A program made the translations under genes and the position numbers. Below are positions 56,427-64,000 of a DNA stretch of 64,000 nucleotides, piece by piece (position 1 is the first letter of the stretch; each line of letters starts with the position of its first letter). The notes beneath the pieces are model-generated. The model had not been told where the DNA came from. It made no database searches and was given only the letters and a program-made list of their open reading frames with translations. The DNA lies in the NCBI GenBank assembly GCA_035293805.1, contig DATGMD010000009.1:62001-126000 (forward strand). The letters run 5' to 3'. This DNA comes from JAJPHF01 sp035293805. Lineage in GTDB: Bacteria; Chloroflexota; UBA6077; JAJPHF01.

Positions 56427-58499
56427 TCAGGTCACCGTGATTGTGGTGACGGAGGTCGCCGTATTCGGCGTTGTCGGATCGAAGGTGCTGCTTGTGACCG
56501 TCGCAGTGTTGCTCGCTTGCCCGAAGATCCCCGTGACATTGATCGTGACCGACGCCGTCGCCCCGTTCGCCAACGTCCCCAGGCTGCAGATCAGGGTACC
56601 ACCCGCCGTGCCGACTACCGGCTGCGTAGGGCAACTGCCTAGGCTGGGCACTGCCGCAGCGAACTGCACCTCCACCGGGAGCACGTCTGTTATGGTCACG
56701 TTCTGCGCAGCATTCGGCCCGTTGTTGGTGACCGTGACCGTGTAGCTGAAGTTGGGATTGATGTCTACGAAAACGGTCGCCGGCCCCGTCTTGGAGATCG
56801 TCAGGTCAGCGACGGGAGTAGGCGTCAGCGTCGGCGTGAGGCTCGGCGTGGGCGTGGAGCTGGGCGTGGGGGTCAGGCTCGACGTCGCTGTGGGGCTGGG
56901 CGTCGGGGTGGCAGTCGCTGTCGTCGTGCCCGTCGCTGTTGCGGTTGCGGTCGCCGTCGGCGTGCCCGTCGGCGTTGCTGTGCCCGTCGGGGGCGGGGTG
57001 CTGGTCGGCGTTCCGGTCCGCGCTGGCGGGGGCGTCAACGCCCGCGTGGCCGTGCTCGTCGGGGTAGGCGCCGGGCCGGGGCCACCGACGAGGCCCGTGA
57101 CGATGCCGGTCACGCTGGTCGCGATCGCGGTCCCGCCGGCTGGCACCGTGGCGGACAGCGTCCAGGTCTGGCTGCCCGTGACCACCCCGCTCCCCGACAC
57201 CTGCCCGGTCACCGGACAGCCCTGGCCAATCCGGGTGGCGCAGGGCACACTGGGCTGCCCGCTGGTCCGCACCTGCGCCAGCGCCTGCGGCACCGTGAGC
57301 CCCGGTGCGAAGACCACGGAGACCGTCGAGCCCAGGAGGGCGGTCCCGGTCGTTGTGCCCGTACACGAGACCGTGGCCTGACCGGGCGCCACCGCACTAC
57401 ACGGGATCGTCTCGAGTCCGGCCGTGGTGGAGAACACCGCGATCGCGAGCGTGGTCTGCGTTTGTGGGGCTTGTTGCGATGCCGCCACCAGGTTCGCGAT
57501 GGTATTTAGAAAGGCGTTCTGCGCCGCGCCGGCCGCAGCGGCGAGGGCGGCCCCGGCCGCTTGCGCCGCGCCGGCTTGTGCCGCCTGACCCTGCGCGGCG
57601 GCCAGCGCCTGCGCCTGCTGCTGGGCCTGCTGCGCCTGGTCCTGCTGCATCTGCTCTTGCTGCGCCGTGGTCCCCGCCGGCACCACCGGCCCGGGTCCCT
57701 GGCCCTCCGTCGCCAGCGTCTCCTCGCCCCCACGGATCGTGCGGCAGGTGCCTACGCCCCCGTTGGGGGGCGCCGGCGTCGGGGTGCCCGGCGGGAGGGA
57801 GGCCACGCCGGGGCCGCCGCACACATCGACCGGATTGGCGCCAGGCGGACTGGTCAGGTTCTGGAACAGGAAGCGCCGCGCCCCGTTCACCGCCGAGGGA
57901 TGCTGCTCGGTCCGCAAGTCCGTGCCGCGCACGAACGCCGTCGCCGCTGGTGTCTCCACCTCGAACCGCGCCGCTGGGTCGACGAGCTGGACCACGCGGC
58001 TCACTGTCGTCCCCGCAGACTGGAGCAGACGGGTAACCACGTTGCCCTCGGACGTCCGCTCCAGCCGCTGGACCAGCAGGCCGGTGCTCGCCTCCACCTC
58101 CACGACCGTGCCCTCGAAGTACACCAGGCGGGCGCTGGCCCCCGGCCCGGTGCGCACCCGATCGCCGGCGCGGACCTCTTGCCGCGTGGGCACGGACTGC
58201 CAATCGGTCGCGCCCGCCGGCGACCATTGCACCTCCGGCAGACGTGTCTCCAGCGTAGCCTGGTCGGCGGGTTCTTGCAGCAGGATGGAATGGAAGGGCG
58301 GTGTGCCTCCCAAGAGTGGCGCCGCTGCCTGCGAGCCCACGTCGTTGGTGCTCAAGGCTGGCCCATCGTCTTGTCGGTCGGCGGAGGTGGGCGCCGGAAA
58401 CCACCCCGCCAGGGGGACGAACAGCGTGAGAGCGATGCGCAAGCCAGCAACGACCCAGACTGGGAGGTCGGTTCGCCGGGAGCGGTAGCGCCTCTTCAC
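56427..58499 (-). CDS. Exported FecR-domain protein with Thr-Pro linker and DUF11 repeat
   Basis: A 690-residue protein. A membrane/signal segment near residues 12-35 (VVAGLRIALTLFVPLAGWF) is followed by a FecR domain (about 95-220: VRAGDRVRTGPGASARLVYF, FEVETPAATAFVRGTDLRTE). A Gln/Ala-rich helical stretch and a beta-rich part come next, then a long Thr-Pro-Ser linker and a C-terminal DUF11 domain (SYTVTVTNNGPNAAQNVTIT, CSLGTLANGATASVTINV). It is a surface or adhesion-type protein. The GTG at 58499 is the likely start; the upstream open frame has no family sequence. Confidence 0.75.
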   Translation of the reverse strand: MKRRYRSRRTDLPVWVVAGLRIALTLFVPLAGWFPAPTSADRQDDGPALSTNDVGSQAAAPLLGGTPPFHSILLQEPADQATLETRLPEVQWSPAGATDWQSVPTRQEVRAGDRVRTGPGASARLVYFEGTVVEVEASTGLLVQRLERTSEGNVVTRLLQSAGTTVSRVVQLVDPAARFEVETPAATAFVRGTDLRTEQHPSAVNGARRFLFQNLTSPPGANPVDVCGGPGVASLPPGTPTPAPPNGGVGTCRTIRGGEETLATEGQGPGPVVPAGTTAQQEQMQQDQAQQAQQQAQALAAAQGQAAQAGAAQAAGAALAAAAGAAQNAFLNTIANLVAASQQAPQTQTTLAIAVFSTTAGLETIPCSAVAPGQATVSCTGTTTGTALLGSTVSVVFAPGLTVPQALAQVRTSGQPSVPCATRIGQGCPVTGQVSGSGVVTGSQTWTLSATVPAGGTAIATSVTGIVTGLVGGPGPAPTPTSTATRALTPPPARTGTPTSTPPPTGTATPTGTPTATATATATGTTTATATPTPSPTATSSLTPTPSSTPTPSLTPTLTPTPVADLTISKTGPATVFVDINPNFSYTVTVTNNGPNAAQNVTITDVLPVEVQFAAAVPSLGSCPTQPVVGTAGGTLICSLGTLANGATASVTINVTGIFGQASNTATVTSSTFDPTTPNTATSVTTITVT

Positions 58500-58835
58500 A
58501 GCCGACGGTCTCTTCCGACGCGCTGGTACGCCCGGGCTGACCGGGCACGGGAGCGGCTGGCCAACATGGTCGGCGTCGGCGCGGGCTCTCGCCGCCCGCC
58601 AACGCCGACCAGCTGGTGGCCTGCCCGCACGCGGCGTGGTCGACCACCACACTTGATCAAACGGCTGCCGCGACGCCGCGTTACAGCTTCAGGCGGAAGG
58701 CGTGGAACGGACCGAGCACATGGCCGAGCGCACTGTGCGGCCAGTGGTGCTCGGGCGCACCGGACCGCGACGGATGGCGCTTGCGATACGCCACGGGGCT
58801 TGCCGTCGAGGCGGTACGGCAGGTGAGAGTCGGGG
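58500..58835. other. Intergenic region upstream of FecR gene
   Basis: About 340 bases, no gene supported. It lies between the HTH remnant and the FecR gene on the minus strand. Confidence 0.5.
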
Positions 58836-59033
58836 TTACTCAGGCGCATCCTCGCCGGGGAGCGGCACTGGTAGCGTACCGATCACCCGGGCAAACTCCG
58901 CAACGGTCGGCGGCTCGACCGCTAGGGCGGCCGCGAGCTGACGAACCACGCGGAAGCTCGGCCGCGTCCGTCCGGCTTCGATCGGGTAAACCGTGCTCGG
59001 GGCGACCCCGGCCCGCCGATAGAATCCCCGGGC
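58836..59033 (-). pseudogene. XRE-type HTH gene truncated by IS256 element
   Basis: The remaining 65 codons encode the second part of an XRE helix-turn-helix: FYRRAGVAPSTVYPIEAGRT then RPSFRVVRQLAAALAVEPPT and VAEFARVIG. The N-terminal helices are missing; upstream sequence is the IS256 left end at 59034. The insertion therefore removed the start of this regulator. Confidence 0.65.
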
Positions 59034-60411
59034 GTGGTGTAAAAGGGAGCCCTTGACGGCGAAGGCCACCGTGTGCTGTCCCAGGAGTTGCTGAGACGCC
59101 TGAAGGAAAGGAGCACACGATGGCCGAGGAGAGGATGGCGCTTTCGGACGTGCTGCGCAAGGGCGAGGAGCCGGCCGAAGACCCGCTGCGCCAGATCGTG
59201 CGGTGGGCCGTCCAGGAGCTGATGGAAGCCGAAGTGGCGGCGCAGATCGGAGCCGGGCGGTACGAGCGGAGCGCGGAGCGGAGCGCGCAGCGCAACGGCT
59301 AGCGCTCCCGCCTCTGGGACACGCGGGTGGGCTCGCTGGCGCTGCCGATCCCGAAGCGGCGGCAAGGGAGCGACTTCCCCAGCTGGCTGGAACCGCGGCG
59401 GCGGGCGGAGCAAGCGTTGGTGGTGGTGATCGCCGAGGCCCACGTGCCGGGCGTGAGCACGCGCAAGGTGGACGCGCTGGTCCAGGCTCTGGGCATCGCC
59501 GGCATCGCCAAGAGCGAAGTGAGCCGGCTGGCGGCGTCGCTGGACGAGCAGGTGGAGGCGTTCCGGACGCGGCGGTTGGAGGCGAGCTACCCGTATGTGT
59601 GGGTGGATGCCCGCTACGAGCCCGTGCGCGAAGACGGCCGGGTCGTCTCGATGGCGGTGCGCGTCGCCTACGGCGTCCGGGCGGATGGGGTACGGGAAGT
59701 GCTCGGGATGGACGTGGGCCTGAGCGAAGACGTGGCGTTGTGGCGCGCGTTCTTCCAGGGGCTGGTAGGCCGCGGCCTCCGGGGCGTCCAGCGCGGGATC
59801 TCGGACGCGCACCCCGGCCTCAAGCAGGCGATCCGGGAAGTGTTCGTGGGGGCCGCTTGGCGACGCTGCCGCGTCCCCTTCATGCGCAATCTCTGGGCGC
59901 GGGTGCCCAAGACCGCCGCGGCGCTGGTCGCCGCCACGGTGCGGACGATCTTCCAGCAGCCCGAGCGGACCAGCGCTCAGCGCCAGTGGCGGGAGGTCTG
60001 CAAGACGCTGCAGGCGCGGTTCCCGCAGGCGGTGGCACGGCTGGAGGAGGCCGAAGAAGAGAGCTTCACCTTCTACGACTTCCCGGCCGAGCATCGGCGC
60101 CAGATCTACAGCACGAACCCCTTGGAGCGGCTCAACAAGGAGCTGAAGCGGCGCAGCGCGGTGGTCGGCCTCTTTCCCAACCGGGCGGCGATGATCCGGC
60201 TGCTCGGGGCGTTGCTCGCGGAGCAGAACGACGAGTGGCTGGTGGGGCGGCACTATTTCAGCGAGACGTCCATGCACAAGCTGCTCCACCCACCGCCGGG
60301 CACGCCGCTCCCGATGGCGCTGGAGGCGTCGGCGAGCTAACCAACAACACCGGACAACCAACAAACCGGCAAGCCACGGTGGCCCTTTACACCACTTGAC
60401 GGGACGCTATC
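59034..60411 (+). mobile_element. IS256-family insertion sequence, degenerate
   Basis: Inverted ends GTGGTGTAAAAGGG (59034-59047) and CCCTTTACACCAC (60383-60395) flank a Mutator/IS256-type transposase gene. The right end continues with 18 bases (60394-60411) that recur in inverted form at 63406-63423, so they are probably the true outer end, missing on the left. No 8-bp target duplication is visible. Confidence 0.8.
59120..60340 (+). pseudogene. IS256-family transposase interrupted by TAG
   Basis: The frame encodes a full IS256/Mutator transposase of 406 codons with a TAG at codon 61 (59300-59302), in SAQRNG-stop-RSRLWDTRVG, where the family has Tyr. The rest is intact: SYPYVWVDARYEPVREDGRV with the first catalytic Asp, RGVQRGISDAHPGLKQAIRE with the second, and a late Glu in YSTNPLERLNKELKRRS. 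A one-base change from a Tyr codon explains the stop. Translation could restart at GTG 59327, but that product lacks the N-terminal DNA-binding part. Confidence 0.88.
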
Positions 60412-60557
60412 CCGAGGTGACAGTGGGCCGCGAGCGGGCACATGCCGACTTCATCGGCCACGGCCAGGGCCTAGCGATGGTAATGCTCGGCCTGCCGCGC
60501 ATCGGGTGGGTCGCTCTGCGCCACTATTTCACCGAGGAGGTGGAGCGCCCCCCATGA
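60397..60557 (+). pseudogene. Coding-like fragment abutting IS256 right end
   Basis: One frame reads GRYPEVTVGRERAHADFIGH then GQGLAMVMLGLPRIGWVALR and HYFTEEVERPP to TGA at 60555. It has no start of its own, so it may be the 3' end of a gene cut by the insertion. The family is not recognised. Confidence 0.35.
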
Positions 60558-60856
60558 CCGCGTTTAGGTATTGGCCTCGGGGGGCCGCTGCCAACGCATG
60601 CTTGCTCGGCTGCCGCCCGGCCATCCTCACTGCTCCGTTGGTAGGCTCTGTTGTACGGCAACGATCCTGCCCCGGGTAGCCGGAGTTTTGAGGCAATGCG
60701 AGAGGTTGCGGCTGCGTGCCTAGTTGGCGTAACATTGGCAACCCCCAGATGGATGGTACCGACCAGCTCTGGGGCTCGGCTTCCAACGCATGATTGCCGC
60801 CAGAGGGAGTCCCGGCGAACAGCCACGGCGCTTATATGGTGGCGCGGAGCCCTGCG
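60558..60856. other. Intergenic region upstream of DUF4388-like gene
   Basis: About 300 bases, nothing recognisable beyond a GGAG site just before the next start. Confidence 0.5.
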
Positions 60857-62368
60857 ATGAGCGCGTTGCCTGACGTGCTAGCGGGCATCGATCTGGATGT
60901 CGTCGTACGCGTGGTCGTCGGACTGCGGTTGAGCGGCCGCTTGTGCGTCCAGCGCGACGGGTGGACGGGCAGTGTGTCCTTCGACCACGGGCAGATCATC
61001 GCGGCCGAGTTCGAGACGGAGCAGGGCTGGTCGGCTCTTGAAGCCATTCTGGTTACGCTAGCCGACGGGCAGTGTACGTTCAGCCACCAGGCGATTGCCA
61101 CAGACGGCAGTCTTCCCGAGCCGCCGGAGAGCCTTGAGGCGCAGCTCGACCGAGCCGCCCGCCGACGGGCGCGACTGGCGAGCGCAGGGCCCTCGCTCAG
61201 CGCGGTCCCGCAGCTGCACCCGCTTGAGGGCGCCCGGCAATCCGGCGGAGAGGTCACCTTGCCTTGCAGTGCGCTCACTACCCTCATGGCCATCGATGGG
61301 CAGCGTACTGTTGGGCAACTCGGCTTAGCCGGTGGGCTGGTGCGGACGCTGGAAAATTTGGCTACCCTGGTGGACCTCGGTCTAGTCGTAATCGCGGAGC
61401 CCGCTCGCTCGGCGGTGCCGTCCGACAGTGCAAGCCCATCGGGGTATGGGCCAGGTCCCGGACCTCAGCCGGCGGGAACGGGGGACCCGACACTCTCAGC
61501 CGGGCGGGCGCCGCAAGCACGCGGTCCCCTCGCCGCCTGGGCGCGCCCGCTTTATCACGGCGCCGCGTGGCTACGGACCCAAATACATGCAACCGCGCCC
61601 CAGGTGCGTTGGCTCGCGTCGGTCGTTGTTGCCACCGCGATCGTGATCGGCTTGGCCGGCGCCTTCCAGGCAGTCGTGGGGCAAACCGCCGAGTCTTCGG
61701 CGTCTCCCGGGCCGGACGTAACCTTCGGCGGAGCATCAGGCGAGTCGCCCCCGCCCGCAGTGGCCACTCCCGGGGCGCCGCCGCGTGTTCTCTTAGACGA
61801 GCAATTTGCCAGCAGTCCCGCCAATTGGCTCAACAATCCGCAATCCACCGCGTGGTTGGCCGATGGCGCCTACCACCTCTTGGCGCGGGTGCCCGGGCAG
61901 TTCGTTGCCGTGGCCGCACCGGTCACCCCGACGGCGGGCGACATCGCCGTGTCTGCCAGTCTGCGGAAGGTCGGGGGGCCGCCCGGCGGTGGATACGGCA
62001 TCATCCTGCGAGACCAGGGCCCCGGCCCGCGCGACGGTGTCAACCAACAGGGGACCTTCTACGTGCTGCTGGTGAACGATCGTGGTGAAATCGGGATCTC
62101 CCGGCGCGCGGGTGATCACTGGGAGGATCTCCTGCCCTGGCAACCCTCCAGTGCGGTGCACCCGGGGAATGCCGCGAACCAACTCCTCGCACTGGCGACA
62201 GGCGAGTATCTGGGGTTCGCGGTCAACGGGGTTGCCGTCGCCATGCAGCACGACGCGGCGCTGAGCGGCGGGGCGGTTGGACTGTATGTCGGTGGTGACG
62301 GCACTGAAGTCACGGTGGAGCGGTTTCGAGTGGAAGAGCCGCTCTCGAATCTCGGCGGCGACCGCTAA
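60857..62368 (+). CDS. Membrane protein with DUF4388-like N-terminus and LamG-like C-terminus
   Basis: A 503-residue protein. The N-terminal 90 residues resemble DUF4388/PATAN domains (LRLSGRLCVQRDGWTGSVSF, then DHGQIIAAEFETEQGWSALE). A second winged-helix-like part (LMAIDGQRTVGQLGLAGGLV) follows. One membrane helix lies near residue 255 (WLASVVVATAIVIGLAGAF). The exterior C-terminus is a beta-jelly-roll like 3-keto-disaccharide hydrolase/LamG domains (LLDEQFASSPANW, GGGYGIILRDQGPG, GEYLGFAVNG). It could sense or bind glycans and signal inside. The ATG at 60857 follows GGAG; the TTG at 60794 is rejected. Confidence 0.6.
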   Translation: MSALPDVLAGIDLDVVVRVVVGLRLSGRLCVQRDGWTGSVSFDHGQIIAAEFETEQGWSALEAILVTLADGQCTFSHQAIATDGSLPEPPESLEAQLDRAARRRARLASAGPSLSAVPQLHPLEGARQSGGEVTLPCSALTTLMAIDGQRTVGQLGLAGGLVRTLENLATLVDLGLVVIAEPARSAVPSDSASPSGYGPGPGPQPAGTGDPTLSAGRAPQARGPLAAWARPLYHGAAWLRTQIHATAPQVRWLASVVVATAIVIGLAGAFQAVVGQTAESSASPGPDVTFGGASGESPPPAVATPGAPPRVLLDEQFASSPANWLNNPQSTAWLADGAYHLLARVPGQFVAVAAPVTPTAGDIAVSASLRKVGGPPGGGYGIILRDQGPGPRDGVNQQGTFYVLLVNDRGEIGISRRAGDHWEDLLPWQPSSAVHPGNAANQLLALATGEYLGFAVNGVAVAMQHDAALSGGAVGLYVGGDGTEVTVERFRVEEPLSNLGGDR

Positions 62369-62454
62369 CTGGATACGCTGAGGGCAAGAAGGCGCCCGCC
62401 GCGGCCCCCTCCAGAATGCTGCCTCGTGCCCTGGCTATGCTAGAGGCTTCTCCA

Positions 62455-63120
62455 CTAGACCGAGAGCCTGGGCGAGCGCACCGGCTCCTCGCGGCGCCCT
62501 GCCTTGGCCCGCCCCACCCGGCGACGGCGCAGCTCCCGCGCGGCCACGAGAGCGCCAACCACCAGCAGACCAGTCCCCAGCAGGGCGGAGCTCTCCGCTT
62601 CCGGCACCACAGGCACCGGAGTGACGGTTGCCGCCACCCCCGGAGCCCCCGTTGGCGAGATGGGAGTGGCGGCGGGACCTGTTGTCCCCGCAGGGGTCGC
62701 AGCAAGGACGGCGGTTGCCGTCGGGACCGTGGTCGGGGTGGACGGTGCTTGAGCGACTGTGATGGGACCGGCGGTGCTACACGCGGAGCGGCCTGGTCCG
62801 AAATCGACAAGGATGGCAGCCTGGTCGGGTCGCGCGCCGCTTGGAACGGTCACCGTAAGCTGAGCATTGCCGCTGTTGTCCGTCGCACCTTGAGCGACCA
62901 GGCTACTGGTCGGGCCGTTCCGAAGCAGCACCAGGAACGGAGCATCCACACACTGGGGGCTCCCAGCACCGCTATATGTCACATTGATCTGTCCAGCGGC
63001 CGATCCTGCCGTGGGACTCGCGGTCACGCTTTGTGCATGCACCCTGACGGTGGGCAGCGCGCTTAGACCCAGGAGGATCAATACTACTGCTCGTAACCCG
63101 TACCTAAAGCTCGGACGCAT
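62455..63120 (-). CDS. Exported protein with PEP-CTERM-like C-terminal signal
   Basis: A 221-residue protein: signal peptide (GLRAVVLILLGLSALPTVRV, cleavage after VHA), one small beta-sandwich-like domain (SVTASPTAGSAAGQINVTYS to VDFGPGRSACSTAG, two cysteines), a Thr/Pro linker, and a C-terminus VPVVPEAESSALLGTGLLVV then GALVAARELRRRR. The last part has the same layout as the CHRD protein tail: VPEA-type motif, hydrophobic helix, Arg cluster. It is followed by about 20 basic residues. Probably a sorted surface protein of unknown function. Confidence 0.65.
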   Translation of the reverse strand: MRPSFRYGLRAVVLILLGLSALPTVRVHAQSVTASPTAGSAAGQINVTYSGAGSPQCVDAPFLVLLRNGPTSSLVAQGATDNSGNAQLTVTVPSGARPDQAAILVDFGPGRSACSTAGPITVAQAPSTPTTVPTATAVLAATPAGTTGPAATPISPTGAPGVAATVTPVPVVPEAESSALLGTGLLVVGALVAARELRRRRVGRAKAGRREEPVRSPRLSV

Positions 63121-63851
63121 ACTCGCCTCCTCAACGTGCTATTCCGGTGAGTCGCGGGGCATGTCTGCGTCATTCGAGGCGCCGGAGTGGGTGGATCAAG
63201 CATGGCACCGACCGCCAAGGCTGTCAAGCCCGCGTGCCAGAACCACCTGGAGTGAGCTTGGTTGCACGGCCCCTGCCATGAGACAGTACCGCACCTCAGC
63301 GTCGCTGTAGCAAGTCCCGAGTAGGAGACTCGGCCCAGCGATTGAAAGGCGTTTCCCGACTAGACAGCGCTAGCGGGATAGTGCTCCGCTGCATGCGCGA
63401 ACCTAGATAGCGTCCCGTCAAGTATGCCGTTGTCAATTTCGACCGCTACTCCCCGGCCCGCCGCGTGCCCGTCGCTCAGCTTCAGCCCGCGCCGTGAGCG
63501 GTGCCCCTCCCCCTATGGGGCCGCCGCATGTGGGCACGGATGGGGCCCCGATCAGGTCCCCAGGCGACCGATTTCCACGCCAATTCCTCTCTATACGTTA
63601 CGGAACGGGTCAGTCCCAATCGGCGCGGCCGCCTTGGGATGAGACGTTGATTCGTGTGACGGGCTTTTGAGAGGGGGCGATGAAACGCGCCACCGTGGGT
63701 CGGGAGCGCCGCGGGGAGTCTCGGGAAACCTACTCCAAGCACTCTGTCGTTGCTCCGGTCCAGTCCCTGAGTGCGTTAAGCCCTGGCCTAGAATCTGCAA
63801 TACTGCCCGCCGAGACCAGGCGGTCTGCCTAAGAAGCGTCCTGGAGGACGT
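63121..63851. other. Intergenic region with IS-end remnant
   Basis: About 730 bases without a supported gene. It contains an 18-base match to the outer right end of the IS256 element (63406-63423). The rest looks like decayed mobile or coding DNA. Confidence 0.5.
63406..63423. repeat. Solo IS256-end remnant
   Basis: GATAGCGTCCCGTCAAGT equals the reverse complement of 60394-60411. No transposase sequence follows, so it is probably a leftover terminus of another copy. Confidence 0.6.
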
Positions 63852-64000
63852 ATGGGGTCCGGGGCTTCGCGTGGTGTTAGCAGCGCCGCGCTGACATTCC
63901 GCGCGCTGCTCGGTGGGGCGTCGCTGCTCCTCGGTATGTACTCGGTGGCTTTCGCACAACCCGCCACGCAAGGTGGTGCGCCGACCGCCGATATCTATGA
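63852..64000 (+). CDS. Exported protein, N-terminal part
   Basis: The frame runs off the right edge after about 49 codons. GGAGGACGT precedes the ATG. It encodes a signal peptide, TFRALLGGASLLLGMYSVAFA, shown here without its basic first residues, with likely cleavage after AFA, followed by QPATQGGAPTADIY. The mature domain is outside the window, so no family can be given. Confidence 0.6.
   Translation, partial: MGSGASRGVSSAALTFRALLGGASLLLGMYSVAFAQPATQGGAPTADIY

Noticed and set aside
49523..58835. Complete prophage
   Set aside because: Only the terminase pair is phage-like; no integrase, portal, capsid, tail or lysis gene could be found.
59300..59302. TAG in the transposase as another recoded codon
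   Set aside because: The family has Tyr here, the codon is TAG rather than TGA, and the element is otherwise degenerate; a point mutation suffices.
60794..60856. Upstream TTG start for the DUF4388-like gene
   Set aside because: The ATG at 60857 has GGAG at correct spacing; the extension has no Shine-Dalgarno.
1..64000. tRNA or rRNA genes
   Set aside because: I scanned intergenic regions for T-loop (GGTTCGA) and rRNA-like stretches and found none; a covariance-model search would be decisive.

Overview
The window is GC-rich (visibly around 70%) bacterial chromosome. Several features suggest a member of the Chloroflexota: Thr-Pro repeat linkers in exported proteins, a Ser/Thr kinase beside two LysM membrane proteins, many thiamine-precursor-like (NMT1) solute-binding lipoproteins, and dispersed CCCTCACCCC hairpin repeats. 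No rRNA or marker tree is available, so this placement is inference. I saw no tRNA, rRNA or CRISPR array.

Layout. 1-5,050: a leftward UbiD / cysteine-hydrolase / SnoaL cluster, then two solute-binding lipoproteins. 5,200-8,700: an MFS exporter and the MsrQ-MsrP periplasmic methionine-sulfoxide repair pair. 8,800-16,650: a MetE-like methyltransferase, a carboxyltransferase-domain protein, a RidA-like protein, an esterase, a Lin0512 protein, a GH76-like glycosidase and an orphan HicA-like protein. 17,100-25,000: HU, an M20 peptidase, two LysM proteins, a Ser/Thr kinase, a Memo-like protein and MscL. 25,000-33,800: a ThDP enzyme, rpsO, a TetR regulator with paired palindromes, a membrane peroxiredoxin, an aminotransferase, an HD-GYP protein, a diiron protein and a DUF1778/GNAT toxin-antitoxin pair. 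33,800-37,700: a four-gene operon in the order dmpE-F-G-H that takes 4-oxalocrotonate to pyruvate and acetyl-CoA. 37,900-49,500: a DUF697 protein, a Gly/Tyr-rich exported protein, a spermidine-synthase-like membrane protein, Hsp20, a peroxiredoxin, a GrdB-like protein and more solute-binding proteins. 49,500-64,000: accessory DNA with broken genes, a lone terminase pair, exported CHRD and FecR/DUF11 proteins, a dead IS256 element and several IS or gene remnants.

The most notable result is that three genes (28,350-29,207; 44,928-45,431; 45,517-46,221) each have one in-frame TGA exactly where the family has a redox cysteine. The reading frame continues in family-like sequence after it. Each TGA is followed by a short hairpin whose loop carries GU about 18-22 nt downstream, as in bacterial SECIS elements. 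I read them as selenoproteins: two peroxiredoxin-type and one GrdB-type. The organism should therefore encode SelA/SelB/SelC/SelD outside this window.

Other non-coding signals include a roughly 400-bp element present in two inverted copies with conserved pairing arms, a 34-bp perfect palindrome in a divergent promoter region, a 27-bp perfect hairpin after rpsO, two matching TetR-type operators, and an in-frame G-rich repeat inside a membrane-protein gene.
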